Source: Cynocephalus volans
Taxonomy: Eukaryota; Chordata; Mammalia; Dermoptera; Cynocephalidae
DNA: 64,000 nt
Direction: 5' to 3'
NCBI RefSeq assembly: GCF_027409185.1
Contig: NC_084466.1
Coordinates: 71,406,501 to 71,470,500, forward strand
Under the pieces are notes generated by a model. That model had not been told where the DNA came from, searched no databases, and saw only the letters and a program-made list of their open reading frames with translations. The position numbers and the translations under genes were made by a program. This document shows positions 1 to 12,200 of this stretch, piece by piece. The stretch's first letter is position 1; the number at the start of each line of letters is the position of its first letter.

Positions 1-2084
1 CACTAGGGCCAGTCTTGAAATGGCCAGGGCTCGAAATGGTCAGTGGTCTTTCCTTTCTCTCGTCATGGCTTCTCTCACCTTCATGAACTCTATAGATGTC
101 TCATCCTCTTCACCTGAGCTCTAGTGGCCCTTGATTGGCAGGTGTTGTTTTTTAATAGTTGTATATTGGTTGGTTGTGGGAGAGGGTGACGCTGGGGACC
201 ATCTCTTCTGCCATCTTGATCGGAAGTCCCCAAGATGTGCTATTTTTCATTGCTCAAATTCTATTCAGTTCTTACATACAAAAGGAGTATCTACATGTCA
301 TGACATGTTTGGAGGATTAATTTACTCTATAAATGCATGGATTCTATGAATAGTTGCTCTGTGGAGAAATGATTTAGCCTGTTATAAATGACCCATTTTT
401 CTTACTTGCAAAATAATCAGCAACCACAAGGCAAAATTCTTTAAAAAAACAAACAAAAAAAAAACTAGTAGGGAGAAAAACAGTAATTCCCTGCTAATAC
501 GAATACATTTTCTATTGTACTAAATTTACATATTCAGATTATAGTTTCACCTTTGTTTAAAATGAGTTATTAACTTCTTGCTGTTAGTCTGAATTATTGA
601 AAAGGTTTATACTTTTCTTTTTAAACAGTGGGAAAATTTTCCAACAACCCTTGCAAAATGTGTCATCTACAAACAAATTTCCCCAAGATGTAAGCAAGCT
701 GCAATAAAACAGAAAAAATTAAAAGTATGGTTGACTCTGCAGCTTCAATTTAAAAAAGTATAAAGAATGTCTATATGAGCCCACCATTGAGTTTAAGACA
801 TGCTTATCATTAAGAAGATCTCTACTGCCCTCTTTTGTATCAAGAATGTAACGCAAGTGCCAAAACAGGGTACCTAGAGGAAGTACTGAAAGAAAGGCAG
901 TGGTTTAAGTAAGTTGTTTTTCCAACTTGGCAGCCAACTACTATGGCAGAGGACACTTGCCAACTAAATGCCTTCACACATTTCCTGTCTCATAAACTTT
1001 TGCTGAATGAATCAAGCTGATTTCTTCAGACTTTTTAGAAAAGTTTCTTTGATTACTGCTGAAAATATATAGCAGAGAATAAAGCAATTAAAAGTCACAT
1101 AAATTTATAATTTTTTTTGTGATTCTGATTTATTTTGGTGAACCTAAGAAGCTCTGCATCCAAGTTTACTGTGACTGACAAATATTCCATTTTAAAGACT
1201 CAGTCTTTTAGCAGAGATAAGGTAAGATACCCATAGCCTTTGTTTGTTAATTTGGAACGTGTCTTCCCCTTCCCTACCGGAAGAACAGACCTAGAAAGTA
1301 GAGGCACAAAGAGGTTCAACTTTTAATGCAGAAATAGACAATTAGCTAGTTATTACTGTCAGTCACTTGCACACACCATCTCAAAGGAAGCCACGTGTTT
1401 AACTCCCAAGCAACCTGTAGCATTATTTACGCATGTCAGCTTACACTTTACACGTGTATGAAGATGGGGATATTCTCTCAGCATCAACCTGTGATCTCAT
1501 GATTACTGAAATTCTTTACTGGAATAAGAAGTTACATACTGCTTTTGTGACAATAAAATCAAACTTTAATTGGGGAGCCAGATAATAATATAGCCTTTTC
1601 TTTACAAAGTTTTAATTTGTTTTTTAATAGACAACCCATTTCACATTCATTTAACCAATTAATTCAAAGGAAAAAAGTGAAATACAATGATTACATGTAT
1701 GCTAATAAACACTTTTTGCAAGATACATAGAAACAATATTTTCAGCAAATTTTATAAGAATCTGTTATAAAACAAAGTTAAATAAAACATTTTAGAAGTG
1801 AGAAAATCAGTTTACCTAACCTATACTCCTTCCAAGAGGCGAGGCACTTGTTCTTCTTGTCCTGGCTTAAAAACAAACTAACAAAACCTCAAATTTCTTT
1901 CTTTCATCTGAATCAGTTGACTATTTAGTTAAACTGCATAAAGTCCACAAAAATATATTTTCATAAAAGACATAAACACAAAATGAAGGCAAACCTGGCT
2001 GCTGGTATCAGGCAAACAGTACATTTAGAAGGAGCTTTGTTAATAAAATACCTCAAATGCACCTGTGGCTACAGACTTCAAAGA

Positions 2085-2225
2085 GCACTTCTGCACTGTT
2101 GCACCCTGATCCTCACAGCATTCGTGGGGGAAACACAACGATGATCTACCTTCCTGAAGAGAAAACTGAGGAGACTTAGTCAATATCACATAGTCTCATC
2201 AGTGGCACACACACATTTATCAGTG
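2085..2225 (+). repeat. MIR SINE fragment
   Basis: Shows the MIR core order: CCTCACAGCA, then a gap, then GAGAAAACTGAGGAGACTTAG and a CACATAG run. Heavily diverged. Confidence 0.55.
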
Positions 2226-2280
2226 GCCTTGGGATATGGGATAGGGTTTCTTGTTGGTAGACTTACCTTCCTAACTGTTT

Positions 2281-2425
2281 TTTTTTTTTTTTTTTTTTTG
2301 TCTTTTTCGTGACCGGCACTCAGCCAGTGAGTGCACCGCCCATTCCTATATAGGATCCGAACCCGCGGCGGGAGCGTCGCCGTGCTCCCAGCGCCGCACT
2401 CTCCCGAGTGCGCCGCAGGCTCGGC
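2281..2425 (-). mobile_element. tRNA-Ile-derived two-unit SINE (CYN-like)
   Basis: Minus-strand copy; its poly-A tail shows as the poly-T at 2279-2299. The head reads GGCTCACTCGGGAGAGTGC-like in reverse. It is flanked by an exact 15 bp target-site duplication, CCTTCCTAACTGTTT, at 2266-2280 and 2426-2440, so the element's bounds are firm. Confidence 0.88.
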
Positions 2426-2985
2426 CCTTCCTAACTGTTTTAAGACAACTATCCAAGCATCAAAACAAGTGTGAGCTCCTTCAGGTCTGGAAAACAGACT
2501 TCAGCCTTAATGGGTGATAAGCAAAGTCAGCTCAAGATTTCTCCTGTGCTACAAATTTACAATAAAATGCTAGGATGACGAGGGCAGCTGATGCGACAAA
2601 GGGGAAAGAATGATTTGAAAGATCATAATATGGCAAGCTTCCACCAAAACCTAGAATAAACTAGACCAAATGGAAGAAAAACAGTCTTAATTGGGAAGCC
2701 AATATTAAGACCAATGTGGGGAAAAAAGAGATGTAGAAACAGAAAAGCAGGAAATTATTCATCTTAATAGCTCAAAGTGTTTGGCACATTCCCATGTAAA
2801 TAATTCTGACACTTCTTTGAGGTAGACAAATGTTAGGAATGAACTGAGTTCATGTTAAAGAAAATAGAAAGAAAAGAAAAGAAAAGGAAGCATTGAGGAG
2901 AAGCCCTATTTTTAATGCTTCATTTAAAAAACATTCTAGTTATTTGTAAACATCCCTTTCAGTAATGTACTTAGACACCAGTCAT

Positions 2986-3821
2986 TTTATTCCTACATTT
3001 AAAGGTTGATATTAATTACCTTATGGCTAAAAAACCAAAGCCAAGTTGGGTTGTTAAAGAAGCCTAAAAGTTTACCAAAGTTCACAGCAAGTTGATAACT
3101 TTTTATAACTTTTTTCTTCCACCTGGACCACTTGTTTTCTCCTCCTTGGTAAGCTCGTCCTCGGTTTTCAAGTCCAAGCTCGAAATGATTTCCCCTGCAA
3201 AGTCTCCATGAATCCCTCAGCCAGATGTAGTGCTCCTCCTCCCAAAAGTCCCACCCCACCCACGCACTGCTGCCACTGTGCTGTGACTGCCAACTTGTCT
3301 CCCCACTGGGCTGTATGCTGCTCAAAAGGCAGACAATCCTGCTTCCTCATATTGAGTCCTCAGGACCTAACACTCTGTGGGTCCTCAAGTTAATCAATTG
3401 CCCATCTCATTCACAATCTCTCAAGCATTTCATTTTATGTAAGTCGAACAAACTAGAGGTTTGTAGTCTTTCCCATGAAATTCAATGAGTTACTCTGTGC
3501 ACTCATTTTTATTCCCATTTTTAACCCAGAGAATTCATCTACCAGGACAAATGACCAGATAACAACCTTAGTTCCTCTTTCTGACCCCATTTTTTAAATT
3601 ACATTTCTTTCATTAAAATATTCCTATGCACTTATAAGTAAAACTAAGTATGAAGAATGACAACAAAACATATGATTCTTAATGACATAAAAACAAATCT
3701 TTCTGATTCTATATCAGGTAAACATAAACAAATCTTGGACATTATTGAACATCATTTTAAGCACTAACAATCAGTTTGAGAATCTGAACTGCCACTTGAA
3801 ATATCTCCAGGAAAAGAAAGA
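2986..3821 (-). other. NHLRC3: probable NHLRC3 3' UTR
   Basis: The DNA downstream of the stop has no transposon signature I recognise. Minus-strand AATAAA signals lie at 3513-3508 and 2991-2986. Which one is used cannot be told from sequence, and the UTR may run further left. Confidence 0.4.
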
Positions 3822-4074
3822 TTATGAAACAAATGAAGGAATACAGTTATTCAGAGGGACATATTTTTGTACTTGTTTTGCTCCAATTTCTGCTACATAG
3901 ATTGCTCCAGTCTTTCTATCGACCTCTAAGAGATGTGGCAAAACTTGATTTGCTAGTTGGATTGTGCTGGTCACAGAACAGTCGCCAATGCCTCCTACTG
4001 GGGGTGCTGCCACAACAGAGAGCCTGCTAAGATTCAGCTGGGCTACAATCAAGTACTTCCCATCAGGAGTAAAT
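3822..4074 (-). CDS. NHLRC3: NHLRC3 coding exon 7 and stop
   Basis: Codes residues 264-347 ([17 protein letters not shown] ... [14 protein letters not shown]) and TAA at 3824-3822. Contains the last NHL repeat, around [17 protein letters not shown]. Acceptor CTTTAG. Confidence 0.96.
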
Positions 4075-6154
4075 CTAAAGAGAAAAACATTTTAAATAAT
4101 AAATTTGTGTAGAATAAATATAAATGTTTATTTTTCAACATTTTAATCTCCTACAGTACTAAACAGGAGGAAGCACCTACCTACTTGATTCTTTTGAAAA
4201 GAATTTAAATTTGATCTAACTCTGTTTATGAAGGAGTAAGAGGTCTGTGATGGTAGACACAAAGATTAGCTTAAATTTAAAAAAAAAATCAGTATTATAG
4301 TTCGACACAAAATAAAACTAATGGAGAATGGTGTTAGGCTTGATCTCAAAATACAGACTCAGATTTTGATTTTCATCCTGTATTTAAAAATTTACCAAAT
4401 GTATCTCCAGGGTAAAGGCTGTAGGATAGATCAGGTATATATTATCTCTGATATTGGGTTTCCACAGAGCACTGGAAATTTAAGTTTGACTTTATCTGGG
4501 ATTTGAAAATTTCAGTTTTCTAATTTCTCTGTACACTTGCTTCTATTTCTCCTGTTCTTAAAATTAACAGGAAGTATTTTCAACTTTCAGCTAGATATTC
4601 AGAGGAAGTAAGTAACATAAAGTGATTGAAACAAGCATTTTAAAATAAAAAGAAACAATTACCTGACTGAAGAAGGTCCTTCTTCTGTGAAACAACTAGT
4701 CCATTCTCCTAACCACTCCCCAGTGTCTTTATCGAATACTTGGATTCTTTTATTTCCCCGGTCAGCAACCCACACCTGAGAAACCAAAAAATGTTAATTG
4801 AAAAAGATACACAACATGAAAAGAAAGAAGGGGAGAGAACGAATGTTTATTTTCACTAGTTTCATACACATCATCTCACTTAGTACTTAGAGGAACCCAA
4901 AGAAGAAAGCATTATAAGCCTCATTTTCAGACAGGGAAAAACTAAAGTTCAGAAAGGTTAAACGCCTTGTCTCAAGTGAGCTTACAAGTGTGATAGCCGC
5001 AATCTAAATGGCCATCTGTCTTAACCCAAAACCTATAATGCTCTACTGTACTAAACATTGAATAACTAAAAAAGTGTAGTACTCCACTGTAATGCAGAGG
5101 ATTAGTAGATACCAAAAAGTGACAACATTCATTCAGTCCTCTAACAAGCATTGACTCTCAGTAATTACTGCCAGGTTATCAGTTCCTGCGCCAGGCAACA
5201 AGACAAAAAGAACCAGTCTTACTTCTCAGAGTTCAGGATAGCAGGAAGTGAGGTATTCGTTCATACTGTAATATCATTAAACTGATACCTGCTATTACCA
5301 AGGTACATCCAAAGTGCTGAACCACTTAAAGAGGAAGTTTGGGAGGTCTTAGTAACACATAAAGAATAATAATAGGTTTAATTTATGCTTGTTATAGGCT
5401 GTAATGTGTTATTAAGGAACTATTATAAAACTGGAAGTTAGTTTCATTCTAAATGACATTTCACGTATTGTATGTATGCAACTTATGGCAAACAAAAAGT
5501 GAGATGGTTTTTGATGACATGTGGCTAGGGCTGCAGAGAGGTATGAAAGAATGGACTGGAGGGGAGGGCCAACCCCGATGACCTAATCTCCCTGCTTCCG
5601 GTCCTTTGGATTTCTTGGGTCTGTAGATTCAGGGACTATTTTTAAGAATAATCCTTTCCTCTGGGTATATTCCTGTTTGCCAATGTTCATTGCAGTACTA
5701 TTTACAATAGCTAAGAGTTGGAAACAGCCCAAATGTCCATCATCAGATGAGTGGATACGGAAAATGTGGTATATCTACACAATGGAATACAACTCTGCTA
5801 TAAAAAGAATGAAATACTGCCATTTGCAACAACATGGATGGACCTAGAGAGAATTATATTAAGTGAAACGAGTCAGGCACAGAAAGAGAAATATCACATT
5901 TTCTCACTTATTTGTGGGAGCTAAAAATAAATAAATACATACACAAATAACCTGGGGGGGGGGGGGGGGAAGAAGACACAACAATTACAATTCCTTGAAG
6001 TTGATATGACAAGTGAACAGATATGAGGTTGTAGGGAGGGAGGGAGAAGAGGGAGGAAGGAGGGAGGTTTTGGTAATGGGCCACAATAATCAACGGGAGG
6101 GAGGGAGGGAGGGAGGGAGGAAGACAGGAAGATAGACAGAAAGAAAGAAAGAAA

Positions 6155-6222
<68 letters not shown>

Positions 6223-9200
6223 ATAATCCTAACTATACTCATATATTTGTAAATGTGTGCGAATTTTAGTGGCCACTGAATTCATCTTCAAGCAGAAACA
6301 AATGAAGACTCATTATACCATTTTAGAGAGGTTGCTGATGCCTAAATAAGTTAATTTCTCAAGGTCTTTTCCTGATCTATGATTCTTTACTGAGGGCTGA
6401 TTTCCTTAAAGATTAGGGGATCAGTTTCTCAGACAAATGACCAAGGAGGAAATATAGTTTAGACTCTAGGATTAAAGAATATGTTAGATTGTTAACATTA
6501 TCTTCCCTATTCAACACTTAAAAATTTTTGATTATGGGAAATCCTGTTTAAGAAACAAAAACAACAAGTCTTTAATTGTGAAACTAATTAACTTTTTATA
6601 CTCATATAAGGTGTGGTGATGATTAAATGAGTTAATCATGTAAAATGTTCACAACAGTACTGCTGTTGTTATTAAAAAACAAGTATGTATAAATTAACAT
6701 TCTCATTTTTCATCACTCAGTAATGCCAGAGTATCCCCATCAAATGATCTCCAAGGCCTCTTAGAAGGACATTCCTCACCATGGTAAATTTACTTGGGTC
6801 TAGGTCTCATAGGCTCTGAAATCGTTTTCTTAGCCCAGAAGAGGAGTAATTAACCAAGCTCAGGAGAGAATTTGTAAAACCAGAATTCCAATTTCTAGTT
6901 CCCAATTTACATACGAGTTCTCACATGATCAGTTAATTTCTTATGGTGGAAAGAAAGATTTAATGATCAAAACATTCTCACTTTGTCAACATAGGAAGCC
7001 AAACCATAATTAGAAGGTTGCTTGCCGAGCAAAGAATCAGAAGTGGAAATGGCTTAAATGTTTAACAGCATGAAGGCAGGTAACCTTATGTATACATTGT
7101 ACATCAAGACATTCAGTCATTTAACAAATATGTATAAAATGACTACTAAGTGCTAAGCACTAAGACATAAAGCAAAAGAGATTCAGTATGTGCCCTCATA
7201 CAGCCTATAATCTATTAGGGGAGACAGATAAATGATTATAATACTGCATGATAGTTACAATACTGGAGCAGTACAGGCTACTGCAGAAAAACATATGAGA
7301 AACTAATACAAAAAATTTTGGTGGGGGTTTGGTTGTTTGAAAGGTAACCTCAAAGAAGTGATACCTATGTTTAAAAGGTGAATAAAGGGCCCACTCCGTG
7401 ACTCACTCGGGAGAGTGCGGCGCTGGTAGCACCGAGGCCGCGGGTTCGGATCCTATATAGGGATGGCTGGTGCGCTCACTGGCTGAGTGTGGTGCAGACG
7501 ACACCATGCCGAGGGTTGCGATCCCCTTACTGGTTTAAAAAAAAAAAAAAAGGTGAGTAAAAGCAAAAGAGGTGATAGTGGATGTGTGAAAGAGAGAAAA
7601 TGATTGAAATTTGTTGGTTAAGGCTTTCTGTTCCCCAAACAGAGTAGAGGTAGTTAGAATGAGAATTTGCTTAGGTGGCTCTCTTTTTCAAGTTTCAAGG
7701 TTAACCTTTCCAACCTTTCCCTTTGATCAACACATTTTTTTCTAGAGGATTGAAAATATATTCAAACACTTATAGTAGAGCTATCCAAGGAGGAGAGCAA
7801 CTTTTTTTTTTTCCAGGTAACTTGAATTATGTTTGGATCCATTATTGGTTCCTTGTATCCTTTAAACGATATAGAAAATCTATTTTGCTTATTTCTAAAT
7901 ATTTAAGAAACCCTCTCACTATAGGCCCAAACATTTGTAAGAGAATGTATGTATACCCAGCTCCAGAGTAACTGCCCAGACAAACCCACTAATACACATA
8001 CATATCCACATGACCAGACACACACATGCACACCATGATCTATCTATATATGCCCATACACACCTAGATACATGTAAGCACACACATTCAGACACTCAGT
8101 CCCAGATAAAATGACACTGTATTTTTACCCGACCAGTTGGATCAACTGTAACACTGTGAGGTATGCTGAACTCAGTAGGCCTTGTACCATTTTCTCCATG
8201 CAGCCAAAGGATCATGAAATCTATAAACAGTAAATATATATGGTCAGAGTAACACATAGAATGTCTTATGCATTTGCATGTTATATTTTGTGATAAAAGT
8301 TGCAAAAAACTATTTGATCATACCCCCAGTTGACTTGACTATGCTTTCCTGGCTTCCTGTCTATACACCCATTTGCTTATTTCTTATGCTTTACAAAAAA
8401 ACTGCCTGAAGCAATTAATGTACTTCTTTATTTATTACCTCCACTTGAATTTCTCATGATTGCTTCAAAATCATTGTTTAGGGTTCATGTCATCCTGACC
8501 ATAAAATCTGTTCCCCTTCCCAACTTATCTGTTGTTTGCTATTATTACTCGCTGAGCTTTAAAATTCATATTATGTTTTTATAGTCTGTCTCCTTTATTA
8601 CCCACTGTACTGCATTGAACTATATGGTCCTCCAAAAGATACATCCAAATCCTAATCTCAAATACCCATGAATATGACCTTATTTGGAAATACAGTCTTT
8701 GAGGTATAGTTAAGTTAGGGATCTTGAGATGAGGTCATCTGGGATTTAAGGTGAGCCCTAAATCCTTATGAGAGAAAGAAGAGAATGATTTGAGACACAA
8801 AGTCTCACAAAGGAGCCATGTGAAGATGGAGGCAGAAATTGGAGTTATGTTGCTACAAGCCAAGGGATGCCAGAGGCACCAGAAGCTAGAAGATGGAAGG
8901 AAGAATTTTCCTTTCCTAAAGCCTTTAGAAAAAGTATGGCCTATCCTACAGATTTCAGACTTCTGGATTCCAAAACTGTGAGAATAAATTTCTGTTGTTT
9001 AAAGCCACCTAGTTTGTGACTATTTGTTATGGCAGTCACAGGAAGCTAATATACCCATATTCAATCTGTCTACCAAATTTGGTTGTTTCTTTCTTTTACA
9101 GAATATTTTGGATTCTTGTTTTATCCCCACCCTACCTCCCTTTAACTGTTACCAACCAAATTCAGTTCCTAAGTGATAAACTGACTACATAGTCTCCAAA

Positions 9201-12200
9201 TGACAGAGCTCGCTCAAAATATAATCTGATACAGCATTGTGTCTTGTAAAGACTCTGCTTCTGTAACATCACTTTCCTAGTAAAAAACCTTAAAGATTCT
9301 TCATAGGCAAAAATACAGTTTCAAAAATCCTCAGATAAGTTTTCAAGGACATCTCAAATCTTATTTTCCACTGTTCAAAACTGCACTTTCAGCAATTCTT
9401 CTGCTAGTGACCACCTGTAGACCTGGTAAGATAAAACCTCCATGAATTCTCCACCCACTCTTCTTGTCTTCTCACCAAAACCAGTTTAGTTCAAGAACTA
9501 CTTCCTTCATGTAATCTTATTTCTCCAGTCAACTTAGTTTCTCCTTCTTCTGATTCCTATTTTACTTTAACAATCAGTACCATAGATCAAATTTAATTGT
9601 TTCATATGTAACAGATTTGCATCTATTAATACTACTGAGGAAACAGAGCAGGGCACCCAACAAACCACCTGCTGATTAATCAGCTTGCAGGATACCTGAC
9701 ACTGGGATTCCAGGTTCCTGAATTTTCCATTCTTAATTGAATGGATACCCACTCACCTCTTAAGCCCACTGTAAATTCACATACTATCTCCAGTTCCTTT
9801 TGCAGGAAACTCCTAGCCTTTGGTGAAGAATAAGCAGGCCTGTCATCAGAGTGATTTATTGTTAAATAAATTGTAAATTGTCCCATTTACCTTGGGAAAG
9901 TTTGATCAATCTGTTATTCAATCCTCCATCTCCATCCACAATGTAAATTTCTCCTGTGTCCTCTACATATAATTCTGCGGGGTTATCAAACTGCAGGGGA
10001 TTCAAACCAATGCCTTTTTTGCCTGGGGTACCCAAGACTTGAACAAGATCACCAAAGGAATTGTATTTTTTAACAGTATGACCGAAGGATCCTGTAAAGA
10101 TAGACATACACATTTCACAAATAAAGCCAAAGTACAAAATTCACATTTTTCAAATAAGCTGAGAGTAAAAACTTGATAGAACAGTTAGAAAAGGTTGATG
10201 GGCTTAGATAATTAAATGTTATAATTGATAAGCAATAGAAGTTCTTCATAAGTTACAGTCAAATTTGTTTATGAATTAAAATCTCAACTATTCCAAAATA
10301 AATTGATTGATTCTAAACTCAAATAAATAAAACCAAACAAAAAAATTTACTCATTGTACAGAAAGCTCATGATGTTAAATTACTGGTGCACCATGTTCTA
10401 TTTAATCTCATGATCTTGAACAAGCATTTCTTGTAAAAGAAAAACAAGAAGGAACTGTGAAAGGAACAACCTATATTTAAAACTGTTATTTCAATCATTT
10501 ACATACAGACAAATTTCAGTAGGTCAACAAAAAAGGTCTTCATAACACAGTTTTTTTTTTTTTTTTGACTGGTAAGGGGATTGCAACCTTCGGCACGGTG
10601 TGGTCCTCACCATGCTCAGCCAGTGAGTGCACCGGCCATCCCTATATAAGATCCGAACCCAAGGCCTCGGTGCTACCAGCGCCGCACTCTCCCGAGTGAG
10701 CCATGGGGCTGGCCCCATAATACAGGATTTTTAAAACTACTTTCTCCTAGTAGAAACAAATCCAATTCAATCCATTAATTTCGCTTTCCTAAGAAGGAAA
10801 TAATCTCTCCAAATCACTAGTATCTTACTGTCTCACTTATGCTAAAATTTCTTTAAGTTAAAATGATCTTGCAAAAAAAGCATAAAATATAACATCAATA
10901 AGGGAAAATCATACAGCTTAACAGAAATCAACTTGAAGGCACATAAAACCAAACTATTGAAAGGTGTTCAAAAGACAAAGTGGATACACTGAGCTTACCA
11001 GAAATAAAATGAATCAGCTTCCATTACAATTCTATCTTGAAAAATGTATTTATTATTATACTTGATTTGGACACGAGCTAAAGTTTATAGCAATAAGAGA
11101 ATACGCAAATCTCATTTCTAAAGAAACGAAGAAAGGGACAAAATATCAGTAAATAATGTTTTGTTAAAAAATGGCTGATTTTTGCCATATTTTCATTAGA
11201 GGAAATGTATACCTTCTAAAAATGGGAAGGAACATAAAAACTGTCTTTAGATCTGTGGGTTGGAAAACAAGCTATAATGGAAAGAATGAAGAGATCATCT
11301 GTGTTCTTTTTGTTTCTGGGAATCAGTGAAGTCAATAGAAAATGGATCGCATAAATGAATAGAACTAATAGTAAAGGTCATTAATGGAGAATCCTGGGGG
11401 AAAAAAGTGACAATAGTCAAATCTTATTAGAATGATTACATGTTTTCGTTTAACCAGATCTTACATCTAAAACATAGCTTGAAATAAATGAGTCATCAGC
11501 TAAGGCCCAGAAATCTTTTGGGTTCTGAGAACAGATGTGGTAATGGCACTACATATAAAAACTGAGACTTCATTAATTCCAAAACATGGTATCTGAATTA
11601 GACAGAATTGGGGCAACAGGATTTCCTTTAAATCAAGAACATCACTGAGCCAAAGAATACTAGAAATACAAGGGTACTTCACGCAGCAATAGAATTAAAA
11701 GACAACACAAATGTCTCCACGAACTTTTTGAAGAACGCTTGTATTGTCTTAATCCTCCCATTTCTCCCTCAGTTCCTAAGGTGATGCCAGGCTGTCTCTG
11801 GTACTGTCTCATCTTAAGCCACAAGCAGATAAACTGCTTTCTTGGGAAACTTTCTCTATAGCTGTAAATTAAATTGTGCTTACTTCATTTTTCAGCATTT
11901 TCTACTAAAAATATTTGAAGGAGGGAAGATTGAAGACATACTTCAGTCAGTAGAACTTCAAAAACGTTAAAACCAGCTTCTGCAAATCTTTGCACCTTTG
12001 GGCAACAATGCAGTTATGGTTTCTTAGCACAATCTCTTTTCACAGAGAACCAGTAAAGGAAAACGAGAGTCAAGGATTCCATTCATTTGCTTTCAGAGAC
12101 TGCCATTTTATCTGGCTTCGCAAGAGTATTAGTTATTTAATCTGAGAAGAGCAATTGATGCTTTAAGGAGAAAACATCCTTTTGACAAGTTCAAGGAATA

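Larger units (their letters stand above)
1..2985. other. NHLRC3 downstream flank, mostly unclassified
   Basis: AT-rich DNA with no supported gene. It holds one MIR (about 2085-2225) and one tRNA-derived SINE (2281-2425). The first 240 bases may include an L1 5' fragment, judged only from a CCATCTTGATCGGAAGT-like run near 210-230; I could not confirm it. Confidence 0.5.
4776..8128 (-). other. NHLRC3: NHLRC3 intron 5
   Basis: 3.35 kb intron holding MIR, the truncated L1 with its microsatellite, an L2-type repeat and a SINE. The rest is AT-rich with no further feature seen. Confidence 0.85.

Noticed and set aside
6137-6218. Regularly repeated short units that might suggest an array
   Set aside because: A simple GAAA microsatellite at an L1 tail; no spacer-repeat structure. 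No CRISPR array exists in this window.
10524-10718. 64-codon minus-strand frame
   Set aside because: It is a translation of the SINE at 10551-10715.
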